The position numbers were made by a program, and so were the translations under genes. From the NCBI GenBank assembly GCA_004322425.1, contig SCVJ01000018.1:1-54772 (forward strand): a DNA stretch of 54,772 nt. Reading direction: 5' to 3'. This DNA comes from Chitinophagaceae bacterium (GTDB taxonomy: Bacteria; Bacteroidota; Bacteroidia; Chitinophagales; Chitinophagaceae). Below, in pieces: positions 8,662-17,905 of this stretch. Each line of letters opens with the position of its first letter. The first letter of the stretch is position 1. The notes below the pieces were generated by a model that made no database searches, was not told the origin of the DNA, and saw only the letters and a program-made list of their open reading frames with translations.

Positions 8662-9884
8662 CGTTCAATTTCAGAAATCAACTCAGTGCAGATTACTTTT
8701 CCAGGATATTGTTCTAATGCTATTTCCAAACAATCCATAGCAGCATCAAGTGCTTTTACATTTAGCACATAAGCTAAACGAACTTCATTTTTACCCAAAC
8801 CTGGCGTACCATAAAACCCGGTTGCCGGAGCCAACATTACTGTTTGATTATTATGGCTAAAACTTTCAAGCAACCATTGACAAAATATATCGCAATCATC
8901 AATGGGTAATTTTGCAAGAACATAAAATGCACCACCCGGATTAGGGCAATAAACTCCAGGAATGGCATTGAGACGTTGCACTAATAAATTTCGTCTTTCT
9001 AAATATTCCGACTTTGGTTTAAAAAAATAAGAATCTGGTAAGTCCACCGCAGCTTCTCCCATTATTTGGGCCAATCCCGGTGGGCTTAATCTTGCTTGTG
9101 CAAATTTCATAGCGGCTGCATAAACATCTTTATTTTTTGTAACGAAAGCCCCTAATCGTGCGCCACAAGCACTATAGCGTTTTGAAATTGTATCCATCAT
9201 CACTACATGTTCATTCATCTCAGTTAAATGCATGGCGCTGATATTTTCTCCTTCATAACAAAATTCTCTGTAGGCTTCATCGCTAAATAAAAAAAGATTA
9301 TGCTGAATACAAATGCTTTTTAGTTCCTCCATCTCTTCTCGGCTGTACAAATATCCCGTTGGATTATTGGGATTACAGATGACGATTGCTTTGGTTTTGG
9401 AAGTAATTAATTTAGTAAATTCTGAAATGGGAGGTAATGCAAATCCTGTATTAATATAGGATGTAATAGGAATTACAGTTATTCCGGCAGCAATAGCAAA
9501 ACTGTTGTAATTGGCATAAAAAGGTTCAGGAATAATTACTTCATCTCCCGGATTTAAGCAACAAAAAAACCCAAATTGTATCGCTTCGCTTCCTCCGGTT
9601 GTGATGATTATTTGTTCGGGAGTAATATCAATTCCAACTTTTTTATAATAGCTAACTAATTTTTTTCGATAGCTCTCATTGCCGGCGCTATGGCTGTATT
9701 CCAATACTTTAATGTCAGCTCTTCTTACAGCATCCAACATTTCTTTTGGCGTTTCAATATCGGGTTGGCCAATATTGAGATGGTAAACTTTGATGCCTTT
9801 TTTTTTGGCAGCTTCCGCATAGGGAACCAATTTTCTAATAGGTGAAGCTGGCATTTGTTTTCCTCTTTGTGAGATTTTTAACAT
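8658..9884 (-). CDS. class I/II PLP-dependent aminotransferase
   Basis: 408 aa from the ATG at 9884. A longer frame begins with TTG at 9920 but would run through a terminator T-tract and a promoter, so the ATG is chosen. Fold type I aminotransferase of the aspartate/aromatic subgroup: YHLNIGQPDIETP, GGSEAIQF, CNPNNPTGYLYS (Asn and Pro of the substrate/PLP pocket), SDEAYREF, and SKRYSACGARLGAF with the PLP lysine and a phosphate-binding Arg. FYVLAKLP and the final segment with an Arg close the active site. Substrate is not decidable. The stop TAA shares bases with the stop of the RlmK-like gene. Confidence 0.88.
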   Translation of the reverse strand: MLKISQRGKQMPASPIRKLVPYAEAAKKKGIKVYHLNIGQPDIETPKEMLDAVRRADIKVLEYSHSAGNESYRKKLVSYYKKVGIDITPEQIIITTGGSEAIQFGFFCCLNPGDEVIIPEPFYANYNSFAIAAGITVIPITSYINTGFALPPISEFTKLITSKTKAIVICNPNNPTGYLYSREEMEELKSICIQHNLFLFSDEAYREFCYEGENISAMHLTEMNEHVVMMDTISKRYSACGARLGAFVTKNKDVYAAAMKFAQARLSPPGLAQIMGEAAVDLPDSYFFKPKSEYLERRNLLVQRLNAIPGVYCPNPGGAFYVLAKLPIDDCDIFCQWLLESFSHNNQTVMLAPATGFYGTPGLGKNEVRLAYVLNVKALDAAMDCLEIALEQYPGKVICTELISEIER

Positions 9885-9888
9885 ACAA

Positions 9889-9920
9889 TAAAGATAAAAA
9901 TGAAATAATGCTTTAAACAA
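9889..9920 (-). promoter_or_regulatory. Promoter of the aminotransferase gene
   Basis: On the minus strand a TTG at 9920-9918 is followed after 21 nt by TATCTTTA (9896-9889), one mismatch from TAnnTTTG. The -7 box ends 4 nt before the ATG at 9884, so the transcript may be leaderless. The -33 element lies inside the T-tract of the preceding terminator. Confidence 0.55.
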
Positions 9921-9947
9921 AAAAAATCCCCGTGAGTAACGGGGATT
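9919..9947 (-). terminator. Rho-independent terminator after the DUF1573 gene
   Basis: Perfect 9-bp stem AATCCCCGT / ACGGGGATT (9925-9933 with 9939-9947), 5-nt loop, followed on the minus strand by eight T residues (9926-9919). It sits 16 nt past the DUF1573 stop. Confidence 0.9.
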
Positions 9948-9963
9948 CTTAATTCATAAGAAA

Positions 9964-10353
9964 TTAATTTGAGGTTGGCGCAACCACTTCTCCAGTAATC
10001 TTTAAAATTTTTGAAGCATCAATTCCTGCAATTTTTATATAGACGTCTTTTTCAAAAGGTCCGATGCCGGCAGCACTATATTGAACTTTTATTTTAGCAG
10101 TTTTTGAGTATGCAATCGGCTCTTTTGGATATTCGGGAACTGTACAACCACAGCTTGATGTAGCACTTTCAATAACTAAAGGAGTTTTTAAATTATTTGT
10201 AATTTCAAAATAATAAACTGCTGGAATTCCTTGTTTTATTTTACCGAAATCATGTTTTTCGGTGTTGAATTTTGCAGCATCTTCTAATTTAGTTTGCGAA
10301 AAGGAAGTAAGTGAAATTGCAAAAGCGGCAGCAAGAAATAGGATTTTTTTCAT
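9964..10353 (-). CDS. DUF1573 domain exported protein
   Basis: 129 aa with a clear signal peptide (MKKILFLAAAFAISLTSFSQ). The mature part is one DUF1573 domain: FDFGKIKQG-like segment HDFGKIKQGIPAVYYFEITN, then SATSSCGCTVPEYP and a C-terminal ILKITGEVVAP. DUF1573 is an Ig-like (ASPM/SPD-2/Hydin-related) domain common in Bacteroidota exports; the paired Cys-Gly-Cys is characteristic. Function is unknown. It has its own terminator and is divergent from the E1 dehydrogenase gene. Confidence 0.88.
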   Translation of the reverse strand: MKKILFLAAAFAISLTSFSQTKLEDAAKFNTEKHDFGKIKQGIPAVYYFEITNNLKTPLVIESATSSCGCTVPEYPKEPIAYSKTAKIKVQYSAAGIGPFEKDVYIKIAGIDASKILKITGEVVAPTSN

Positions 10354-10492
10354 ATACCTGATTTTATTGTTTAGTTTTTCGAAAGGCGTTCAATTCTTGA
10401 CTCAAAATTACGGTGAAAAAAGAATATTTCGATATCTGGGTTTAGTTTAATTGACAATATTTTAACAGTTCTAAATTCAAATCACCTTTTAA

Positions 10493-10500
10493 TATCTTTG
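10493..10500 (+). promoter_or_regulatory. -7 box of the E1 dehydrogenase gene
   Basis: TATCTTTG is an exact match to TAnnTTTG and ends 4 nt before the ATG at 10505. A TTG at the standard distance is not seen (GTT at about the right place). If it is used, the mRNA would have almost no 5' leader. Confidence 0.5.
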
Positions 10501-10504
10501 ACCA

Positions 10505-12895
10505 ATGGAAAATACGGGTGCACAATTACTTGCAGAAAATAAAGTAACATTTAATAATTTCCAAACGGAAGTGCTGAATGATTACCGAGTAGCGTGTATA
10601 AGCAGAGAAACTAGTCTGTTAGGCCGTAAAGAAGTATTAACTGGCAAAGCTAAATTTGGCATTTTTGGGGATGGCATAGAAATTGCTCAAGTGGCCATGG
10701 CTAAATTTTTTAAACCCGGCGACTTTCGAAGCGGATATTACCGCGATCAAACTTTTATGTTTGCCGCAGGCATGGCATCAGTAGAGCAATTTTTTGCTCA
10801 ACTATTTGCAGATCCTGATAATAATAACGATCCGTTTAGTGGTGGCCGGCAAATGAATGCTCATTTTGCAACAAAATTTGTGGATGAAAAGGGAGAGTGG
10901 CTGGATTTAGTTAATAGTAAAAATTGTTCATCTGATATTGCACCGACTGCTGGACAAATGCTTCGGGGGTTTGGCCTTGCATTCGCTTCAAAGAGTTTTC
11001 GAGGTAATAGTCAGCTACAGGAATTTAACAATCTATCAAATAATGGGAATGAAGTTTGTTTTACAACTATTGGCGATTCGGCAACTTCGGAAGGCCATTT
11101 TTGGGAGACAATTAATGCAGCTGGAGTAGAGCAAATTCCATTGGCTGTATTTGTTTGGGATAATGGTTTCGGCATTTCTGTTCCGAAAGAAATTCAAACA
11201 GTTAAATCTTCTATCTCTGAAGTCCTTAGCGGTTTTCAAAGCAAAAACGATACCAATGGTATTAATATTTATAAAGTAAAAGGTTGGGATTATGCAGGTA
11301 TGTGCGAAGTTTTTGAAGAGGGAATTCGATTGGCTAGAGAAAACCATATTCCTGTTGTGTTTCACGTTGAAGAATTAACTCAACCTCAAGGACATTCTAC
11401 CTCTGGAAGTCACGAAAGATATAAATCAGCAGAAAGATTGAGCTGGGAAAAAGATTGGGATGGGATTAAAAAAATGCGCGAATGGATTTTGGTTAATGAA
11501 TTGGCAACAGAAAATGATTTAATTGAAATTGAACAAGATTCAAAAAAGTTTGTAAAAAGTGAAAAAGAAAAAGCTTGGCAAAAATTTCAAGCTCCAATAA
11601 AGACACAAGTAAAACAAGCAATTGAATTAATAAAAACACTTGAAGAAGAATTACCTGAATTCTTCAATCAATTAAATGAACTAAGTTCTTCGCTTTCTTC
11701 CATTCGAGAACCATTGAGACGCGATGTGATGAAAACAATTCATGCCGTATTAAATTTTGTTGGCAAAGAAGAACAAACTTTTCAGCTGCGTAATTTTTAT
11801 AGTGATTTGCAAAAGGAGAACTTTCAATTTTATAGTTCCCATCAATATAATGAAGGAAATAAAAGTGTTGGTAATGTAATAGCAACAAAAACCATTTTTG
11901 AAAATGATGTCGTAGAAGTGAATGGCTTTGAAATACTCAACAAATATTTTGACGAACTATTTGCCTCCAATCCTTTGGTGTTGGCATTTGGAGAAGATCT
12001 AGGATTTATTGGCGATGTAAATCAGGGATTTAGTGGGTTGCAATCGAAATACGGCAATCAAAGAATTTTTGACACCGGTATTCGTGAGCTTACAATAATT
12101 GGTAAAGGAATTGGACTTGCTTTAAGAGGGTTAAGGCCCATTGCCGAAATTCAATATATCGATTATTTATTGTTTGGATTACAACCTTTGAGTGACGATG
12201 TGGCTACCACTCACTATAGAACAAAAGGCAAACAAAGTTGTCCGTTAATTGTTCGCACAAGAGGGCATCGATTGGAAGGAGTTTGGCACAGCGGATCACC
12301 AATGGGAATGGTTATTAACTCATTAAGAGGAATGCATGTTTGTGTTCCAAGAAATATGCTTCAGGCTGTTGGAATGTACAATGCGTTGTTACAAACCAAT
12401 GATCCAGGTTTGGTTGTTGAATGTTTAAATGGTTATAGATTAAAAGAAAAATTACCAAGTAATTTATTGAACTATGTAGTAGCGTTGGGAATTCCTGAAA
12501 TAATAAAAGAAGGCGATGATATAACTATTGTAAGTTATGGTTCTACATTAAGAATTGTGGAAGATGCAGCCCTTTACTTGGAAAAAAATGGAATTAGTTG
12601 TGAAATTGTGGATGTTCAAACTTTATTACCCTTTGATATAAATAGCAGCATTGTAGAATCTTTGAAAAAAACTAATCGAATTGTATTTATTGATGAAGAT
12701 ATGCCCGGTGGCGCTGCGGCTTATATGTTTCAACAAGTAATGGAAGTACAAAAAGGATATCAATATTTAGATGTTGCACCAAGAACAATTACGGCGCAGC
12801 CACACCGTCCTGCTTACGGAAGTGATGGTGATTATTTTAGCAAACCCAATGCGGAACAAATTACAGATGTAATAAAAGCGATGATGGCAGAATAA
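10505..12895 (+). CDS. 2-oxoacid dehydrogenase E1, fused alpha and beta subunits
   Basis: 796 aa. The N-terminal half is an E1 alpha: FGDGIEIAQVAMAKFF, then the thiamine diphosphate motif GDSATSEGHFWE...WDNGFGIS (about 190-225). After a linker, residues about 455-796 are an E1 beta: VLAFGEDLGFIGDVNQGF, RIFDTGIREL, LRGLRPIAEIQYIDYLLFG, and a C-terminal transketolase domain (ITIVSYGSTLRIVEDAA; GSDGDYFSKPN). This fusion is common in Bacteroidota and is usually annotated as branched-chain 2-oxoacid (2-oxoisovalerate) dehydrogenase E1. The E2 and E3 subunits are not in the window. The PhzF gene follows after 6 bp. Confidence 0.9.
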   Translation: MENTGAQLLAENKVTFNNFQTEVLNDYRVACISRETSLLGRKEVLTGKAKFGIFGDGIEIAQVAMAKFFKPGDFRSGYYRDQTFMFAAGMASVEQFFAQLFADPDNNNDPFSGGRQMNAHFATKFVDEKGEWLDLVNSKNCSSDIAPTAGQMLRGFGLAFASKSFRGNSQLQEFNNLSNNGNEVCFTTIGDSATSEGHFWETINAAGVEQIPLAVFVWDNGFGISVPKEIQTVKSSISEVLSGFQSKNDTNGINIYKVKGWDYAGMCEVFEEGIRLARENHIPVVFHVEELTQPQGHSTSGSHERYKSAERLSWEKDWDGIKKMREWILVNELATENDLIEIEQDSKKFVKSEKEKAWQKFQAPIKTQVKQAIELIKTLEEELPEFFNQLNELSSSLSSIREPLRRDVMKTIHAVLNFVGKEEQTFQLRNFYSDLQKENFQFYSSHQYNEGNKSVGNVIATKTIFENDVVEVNGFEILNKYFDELFASNPLVLAFGEDLGFIGDVNQGFSGLQSKYGNQRIFDTGIRELTIIGKGIGLALRGLRPIAEIQYIDYLLFGLQPLSDDVATTHYRTKGKQSCPLIVRTRGHRLEGVWHSGSPMGMVINSLRGMHVCVPRNMLQAVGMYNALLQTNDPGLVVECLNGYRLKEKLPSNLLNYVVALGIPEIIKEGDDITIVSYGSTLRIVEDAALYLEKNGISCEIVDVQTLLPFDINSSIVESLKKTNRIVFIDEDMPGGAAAYMFQQVMEVQKGYQYLDVAPRTITAQPHRPAYGSDGDYFSKPNAEQITDVIKAMMAE

Positions 12896-12901
12896 TTTTC
12901 T

Positions 12902-13699
12902 ATGAATTTATCTATTTATCAAGTTGATGCCTTTGCAGACAAATTATTTTCGGGCAATCCTGCTGCAGTAATTCCATTAGAAAAATGGTTGGATGATAAG
13001 TTGTTGCAACAAATTGCTATGGAAAACAATTTGGCAGAAACCGTTTATTTTATTCCGTCCACTGCAAATGAATATGATTTTGAAATCCGTTGGTTTACGC
13101 CAACCTTAGAAATAAATCTCTGCGGACATGCAACATTAGCATCAGCATATATATTATATAATTTTCTTGTCTTCCAAAAAGCCGAAATTAAATTTCAGTC
13201 AAAAAGTGGGCTGCTGACTGTGAAAAAAGAAGGCGATTTATTGCAACTCGATTTTCCTTCTTGGAAACCCGAACCAGTTTTGGAAGAAATGAAATTGCTA
13301 CAGCAGGCTTTAGGAAATGTAGAAATAATTTCGGTACACAAGTATAGAGATTTAGTAATTGAATTAAAAGATAAAAAAACGGTACAAGAATGTTTGCCCG
13401 ATTTTACACTTTTAAAAAAAGTAAAAGATTTTGTAATCATTACCGCGCCGGGTACGAATGGTGTTGATTTTGTTTCTCGTTTTTTTGCGCCCGTGGCAGG
13501 AATTGATGAAGATCCCGTTACGGGTTCGGCTCATTCACAATTGATTCCATTTTGGGCAGAGAAATTGAACAAAACTAAAATGGTAGCCCAACAATTATCA
13601 GCAAGAGGCGGAACATTATTTTGTGAACTCAACGGCGATCGAGTGAATATTGGTGGGCAATGTAAATTTTATATGAAAGGAGAGATTGAACTTAGTTAA
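12902..13699 (+). CDS. PhzF family isomerase/epimerase-like protein
   Basis: 265 aa, a full PhzF protein: two diaminopimelate-epimerase-like halves. The start IYQVDAFADKLFSGNPAAV is diagnostic and the catalytic Glu is Glu46 in NNLAETVYF. CGHATLASAY and DPVTGSAHSQLIPFWA are the conserved loops around the active site, and RGGTLFCEL/VNIGGQC ends the second half. Family members isomerise small metabolites (PhzF itself acts in phenazine synthesis); no phenazine genes are here, so the substrate is unknown. Probably in an operon with the E1 gene. Its TAA overlaps the stop of the convergent DCC-protein gene. Confidence 0.9.
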   Translation: MNLSIYQVDAFADKLFSGNPAAVIPLEKWLDDKLLQQIAMENNLAETVYFIPSTANEYDFEIRWFTPTLEINLCGHATLASAYILYNFLVFQKAEIKFQSKSGLLTVKKEGDLLQLDFPSWKPEPVLEEMKLLQQALGNVEIISVHKYRDLVIELKDKKTVQECLPDFTLLKKVKDFVIITAPGTNGVDFVSRFFAPVAGIDEDPVTGSAHSQLIPFWAEKLNKTKMVAQQLSARGGTLFCELNGDRVNIGGQCKFYMKGEIELS

Positions 13700-14097
13700 T
13701 CTAAAAATCTTTTTCCCATTTCTCCATTTGGGATGATGCAGGTATCTTTTTTTCCGAACCACCGGTACCTATTATGGGAAATAATGTTATAGAAAAAATC
13801 TCGAAAATTTTTTGGAATAATAATTAATCCGTAAATCAATTTCCATCCACCATCAAGATATTTAAACAAACGAAAAGCTGCAGATGATTGTGTATATATT
13901 TTCCCTTGATCAATTAAAAGTACAGAAGAAGGGTTGGTAGGATTTATTCCAAAAGGGAGCAGCAATTTTTTTGCACTTTCACCTTGCAATGGGGCAAATT
14001 TCAGTACACGCTTTCTATCTCTTTTAATTACGAATTGGATCCAAAAGTTGCAGAAATTACAAGTACCGTCGAAAAGAATTACAGGATTGTTATTCAT
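13696..14097 (-). CDS. DCC-type thiol-disulfide oxidoreductase-like protein (DUF393)
   Basis: 133 aa. It begins with VILFDGTCNFCNFWIQFVIKR: the D-G-x-C-x-x-C signature that gives the DCC family its name. KFAPLQGES and SSVLLIDQGKIYTQSSAAFRLFKYL are the other conserved blocks, with an R-Y-R-W-F-G-K region near the end. DCC proteins are presumed thioredoxin-like redox proteins, but a substrate is not known. No signal peptide, so cytoplasmic. Confidence 0.85.
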   Translation of the reverse strand: MNNNPVILFDGTCNFCNFWIQFVIKRDRKRVLKFAPLQGESAKKLLLPFGINPTNPSSVLLIDQGKIYTQSSAAFRLFKYLDGGWKLIYGLIIIPKNFRDFFYNIISHNRYRWFGKKDTCIIPNGEMGKRFLD

Positions 14098-14140
14098 TTA
14101 ATCAAAGGTAATCTGACGATTCAAAAATGAACTGAATCAT

Positions 14141-14863
14141 TTACCCCATATTATGAAATACTTTTTGCACATCTTCATCTTGCTCTAAACGTTCAATCAA
14201 CTTACTAACTGCTTCTGCTTGTTCATCATTTACGGGAACTGTAGTTGATGGAATCCACTCCAATTCTGCAGAAATGGGATTTATTCTTTTATCTTCAAGA
14301 GCTTTTTGCATATTTCCAAAATCTGTAAAAGCGCAACGAACCACCAAAATATCTTCTCCATTTTCGCCTGATCCTTCACCCAATTCTTCCAATCCAAAAT
14401 CAATTAACTCCAATTCCATATCTTCTGTACTCAACCCTTCTAGCTTTAATTTAAATACACCCATTTTTTTAAATTGAAAAGATACACTGCCGCTATTACC
14501 CATTGTGCCGTGTCCCTTACTAAAATGTGATTTTACATTTGCCACAGTTCTTACATGATTATCGGTTGCTGTTTCTACTAAAATAGCTACGCCATGAGGG
14601 GCATATCCTTCATATAAAATTTCATCGTAATTAATTAATTCTTTTCCTAGTGCCCTTTTAATAGCAGCTTCCACTCTGTCTTTGGGCATTCCAACGCTAC
14701 GAGCATTTTGGAAACATCGACGAAGTGCAGCATTAGTTCCTTGTTCGGGACCACCTGCTTTTACGGCAATTACAATTTCTTTACCAATACGGGTAAAATT
14801 TTTGGCCATTTTATCCCAGCGGGCAAACATGCTAGATTTTCGAACTTCAAATATTCTTCCCAT
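14141..14863 (-). CDS. YebC/PmpR (TACO1) family protein
   Basis: 240 aa from the ATG at 14863; the longer frame begins with TTG at 14872 and adds only three residues. The start [29 protein letters not shown] followed by [45 protein letters not shown] and [12 protein letters not shown] are all typical (given here in separate blocks of the family). YebC proteins have been described as DNA-binding transcriptional regulators and, more recently, as ribosome-associated factors that relieve stalling at proline motifs. It is downstream of the APC permease but separated by a terminator. Confidence 0.92.
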   Translation of the reverse strand: MGRIFEVRKSSMFARWDKMAKNFTRIGKEIVIAVKAGGPEQGTNAALRRCFQNARSVGMPKDRVEAAIKRALGKELINYDEILYEGYAPHGVAILVETATDNHVRTVANVKSHFSKGHGTMGNSGSVSFQFKKMGVFKLKLEGLSTEDMELELIDFGLEELGEGSGENGEDILVVRCAFTDFGNMQKALEDKRINPISAELEWIPSTTVPVNDEQAEAVSKLIERLEQDEDVQKVFHNMG

Positions 14864-14920
14864 AATTTTCAATCATCCTAAACTTAAAGAAGGATGGCTG
14901 CAAATTTAGGGCAATGGCAG

Positions 14921-14957
14921 TAAAAGAAAAACCGTCTAGCCTAAGGCGAGACGGTTT
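14921..14957 (-). terminator. Rho-independent terminator after the amino acid permease gene
   Basis: Stem AAACCGTCT / AGACGGTTT (14929-14937 with 14949-14957), extended by GCC/GGC around a TAA loop, followed on the minus strand by a T-rich run (14931-14921). It lies 22 nt after the permease stop. Confidence 0.85.
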
Positions 14958-14979
14958 AAAATATCAGATAATAGTTTAT

Positions 14980-16479
14980 TTATTTAGGATTTCGAAGTTT
15001 GCTATGATGTCGACTGTATAAAAAATAAACAATAATACCAATTAGCATCCAAGTAAATGCAACTTTTAGTGTTTGTGCATCTAAGCCAATAATCATTGCA
15101 GAGCAAATAAGTACACCTAAAGTACAAACAACAGGGTAAATTGGTGTTTTAAACGGACGATGAATGTTTGGTGATTTTACACGTAAAATCCAAACACCTG
15201 CACTTACAAGTATAAAAGCAAACAGTGTTCCAAAAGATGTTAAATCTCCAGCAACATGCCCTGGCACAAAAGCTGCAAATAGCCCAACAAAAACAAACAA
15301 AATCCAGTTTGCTTTAAAAGGTGTTTTATATTTTGGATGAAGTTCTCCAAATGCTTTTGGAATCAACCCGTCATTGCTCATGGTGTAAAAAATACGACTT
15401 TGCCCCATCAACATTACAAGAATTACGGATGAAAATCCTGCGAGAATAGCAATAGTAACTGCTTTTGCAAGCCATTCATAACCCGGCATATAAGTAGAAA
15501 TTGCATAAGCTACAGAAGCTTCTCTTCCTTTTTCGGGATCAACAAAATCTGTCCAAGGAGCAACACCAGTTAAGACATGTCCGAAAAGAATATATAAAAT
15601 TGTACAAACAACCAAAGAGCCAAGAATTCCGATAGGCATATCTCTTTTAGGATTTTTAGCTTCTTGCGCTGCTGTACTTACTGCATCAAAACCAATAAAA
15701 GCAAAAAATACAATTCCTGCACCACCAAGAATACCACCCCATCCATGCTTGTTCCATTCGCTATAATCGGCAATTACAGCACCGGCTTGGTCCAAAACCG
15801 GCGGCGTTCCTTCGGGAATTAAATATGGAGTTTGATTAGCTGGGTTGATAAACTGCCAGCCAAGTGCAATAAATAAAAGAACAATCGCAACTTTAATAAA
15901 TACAATTACCATATTTACAAGGGCACTTTCCTGTGTTCCTTTAATTAATAATAATGTGAGTAGTAATAAAATAGCTAAAGCTGGCGCATTCATAATACCC
16001 GAATGATAAACACCTGCTGAATCTGTAAAACTCTCAAATGGTGAGTGGCTCCATTCGTAAGGCACTGCACCTCCAAGCAGTTTGTTTAAATATTCACTCC
16101 ATGCAATAGAAACTGTAGCGGCACCTAAGGCATATTCCATAATTAATGCCCAGCCAATAATCCATGCTACTAATTCTCCCATAGTTGTATAGCTGTATGC
16201 ATAAGCACTACCAGCAATAGGAATCATTGAAGCAAATTCTGCATAGCACAAACCCGCAAAAGCACAACCTACAGCAGCTACAATGAAAGATAAAGTAACA
16301 CCGGGGCCTGCAGCTTGTCCTGCAGCAGCAGCGGTTCTTACAAAAAGTCCGGCTCCAATAATTGCACCAATACCGAGTGCTACTAAATTGGCAGCACCAA
16401 GTGTCCGTTTAAGTCCTTTTCCACCATCTTCAGCTTGTGCAAGCATTTGTTCTAGTGGCTTCTTGATAAATAAACTCAT
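14980..16479 (-). CDS. APC-family amino acid permease (cationic amino acid transporter type)
   Basis: 499 aa. An N-terminal cytoplasmic stretch leads into ALGIGAIIGAGLFVRTAAAAGQ-type TM1, then about 12 to 14 hydrophobic segments. GPGVTLSFIVAAVGCAF and YAEFASMIPIAGSAYAYSY are APC signatures, and FFAFIGFDAVSTAAQEAKNP together with PIGILGS is the conserved TM6-to-loop region of the CAT subgroup. It imports or exchanges amino acids across the inner membrane; substrate is not certain. Monocistronic with its own terminator, divergent from the GltP-like gene over 159 bp. Confidence 0.92.
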   Translation of the reverse strand: MSLFIKKPLEQMLAQAEDGGKGLKRTLGAANLVALGIGAIIGAGLFVRTAAAAGQAAGPGVTLSFIVAAVGCAFAGLCYAEFASMIPIAGSAYAYSYTTMGELVAWIIGWALIMEYALGAATVSIAWSEYLNKLLGGAVPYEWSHSPFESFTDSAGVYHSGIMNAPALAILLLLTLLLIKGTQESALVNMVIVFIKVAIVLLFIALGWQFINPANQTPYLIPEGTPPVLDQAGAVIADYSEWNKHGWGGILGGAGIVFFAFIGFDAVSTAAQEAKNPKRDMPIGILGSLVVCTILYILFGHVLTGVAPWTDFVDPEKGREASVAYAISTYMPGYEWLAKAVTIAILAGFSSVILVMLMGQSRIFYTMSNDGLIPKAFGELHPKYKTPFKANWILFVFVGLFAAFVPGHVAGDLTSFGTLFAFILVSAGVWILRVKSPNIHRPFKTPIYPVVCTLGVLICSAMIIGLDAQTLKVAFTWMLIGIIVYFLYSRHHSKLRNPK

Positions 16480-16638
16480 ACTCTCTATTTGTTGTTGGTT
16501 ATAAATTGATTTTTCAGGTGCGTAAAATAGTACAATAAATCCAAAGGGGTAAATATTTATCGGTGAATGAGAATTAATTGAATTATAATTTTAGTCTCGT
16601 TATTTTTTCCGATTTTCGGACTTCGTAAAAAAACTTTA

Positions 16639-17877
16639 ATGAAGAAAGGAAGCAAACTGACTATCTATATTATTATAGCCATGTTGTTAGGTATTGGCGT
16701 CGGCTATGTAATTCATACCAATTCATCGCAAGAAAGTATTGCAGGGTTTTCAAAAAATATTAAACTGCTAACCACTATTTTTCTTCGGTTAGTTCAAATG
16801 ATTATTGCGCCGCTAGTATTTTGCACTTTAGTAGTTGGAATAGCAAAACTGGGCGATTTAAAAACCGTAGGAAGAGTAGGAGGCAAATCGATCCTTTGGT
16901 TTCTTTCCGCTTCCCTTATTAGTTTACTCATAGGGATGGTGTTAGTTAATATTTTTCAACCAGGTACAGCAATTGATTTGAGTAATGCCGACACTAACGC
17001 AGCCAAAGAATTAATTGGAAAAACACAGGAGTTTTCAATTCAAAAATTTGTAGAACATGTTTTTCCAAAAAGTGTTTTTGAAGCAATGGCTACTAATGAA
17101 ATTTTACAATTAGTAATATTTAGTATTTTCTTTGGTGTTGCAATTACTTCTTTAGGAGATTTTGCAAAACCACTTATTCGTGCATTGGATATTGCATCGC
17201 ATGTAATTTTAAAAATGGTGGGTTATGTTATGAATTTTGCACCTCTGGGTGTTTTTGGCGCTATTGCTGCGGTAATTGCTACAAAAGGATTACAAGTGTT
17301 TAATTTTTACGGACAATATCTATTCTATTTTTTAATAGGGATTATATGCTTGTGGATTGTTTTGTTATCTGCGGGTTTTTTAATTTTAAGAAACAAGGTT
17401 CCTCAATTATTGAAAAGAATTTCGCAACCTTTATTAATTGCTTTTAGTACAACAAGTAGCGAGGCTGTATTTCCAAAACTAACAGAAGAATTGGAACGCT
17501 TCGGTTGTAAGGATAAAATTGTTTCTTTCGTTTTACCACTGGGTTATAGTTTCAATTTGGATGGAAGCATGATGTATATGACTTTTGCAAGTTTATCTAT
17601 TGCACAAGCGTATGGTATACACATAGATTTTGGAACACAGCTTACTATGTTGATAGTATTAATGTTAACAAGTAAAGGAATAGCCGGAGTGCCTCGTGCA
17701 TCGCTAGTGGTTGTTACGGCCACTTGTGCCATGTTTGGAATTCCTCCCGAAGGGATCGCATTAATTCTACCCATCGATCATTTTTGTGATATGTTTCGTT
17801 CGGCTACAAATGTTCTTGGAAATAGTGTGGCTACCTCAGTAATTAGTAAATGGGAGGGAGAACTGTCTCAAGATTAA
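16639..17877 (+). CDS. dicarboxylate/amino acid:cation symporter (GltP/DctA family)
   Basis: 412 aa, within the usual DAACS length. The first TM (LTIYIIIAMLLGIGVGYVI), the serine-rich hairpin AFSTTSSEAVFPKL (HP1), LPLGYSFNLDGS (TM7 with NLDG for Na+ and substrate), SKGIAGVPRAS (HP2) and LPIDHFCDMFRSATNVLGNS (TM8, with the substrate-binding Asp and Asn/Arg positions) are all intact. Takes up glutamate/aspartate or C4-dicarboxylates with Na+ or H+. First gene of a tandem group with dedA, an MFS gene and a glycosyltransferase. Confidence 0.93.
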   Translation: MKKGSKLTIYIIIAMLLGIGVGYVIHTNSSQESIAGFSKNIKLLTTIFLRLVQMIIAPLVFCTLVVGIAKLGDLKTVGRVGGKSILWFLSASLISLLIGMVLVNIFQPGTAIDLSNADTNAAKELIGKTQEFSIQKFVEHVFPKSVFEAMATNEILQLVIFSIFFGVAITSLGDFAKPLIRALDIASHVILKMVGYVMNFAPLGVFGAIAAVIATKGLQVFNFYGQYLFYFLIGIICLWIVLLSAGFLILRNKVPQLLKRISQPLLIAFSTTSSEAVFPKLTEELERFGCKDKIVSFVLPLGYSFNLDGSMMYMTFASLSIAQAYGIHIDFGTQLTMLIVLMLTSKGIAGVPRASLVVVTATCAMFGIPPEGIALILPIDHFCDMFRSATNVLGNSVATSVISKWEGELSQD

Positions 17878-17905
17878 TTTTCAACCTAGTTTTTAAATAA
17901 TAATT

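Noticed and set aside
11360-11376. GTTTCACGTTGAAGA, resembling a parS half-site
   Set aside because: It lies inside the E1 dehydrogenase coding sequence, matches only part of the TGTTTCACGTGAAACA consensus and is far from parAB.
16283-16504. 73-codon plus-strand frame rich in Ala/Pro over the permease start
   Set aside because: Antisense shadow of the Ala/Gly-rich first TM segments of the permease.
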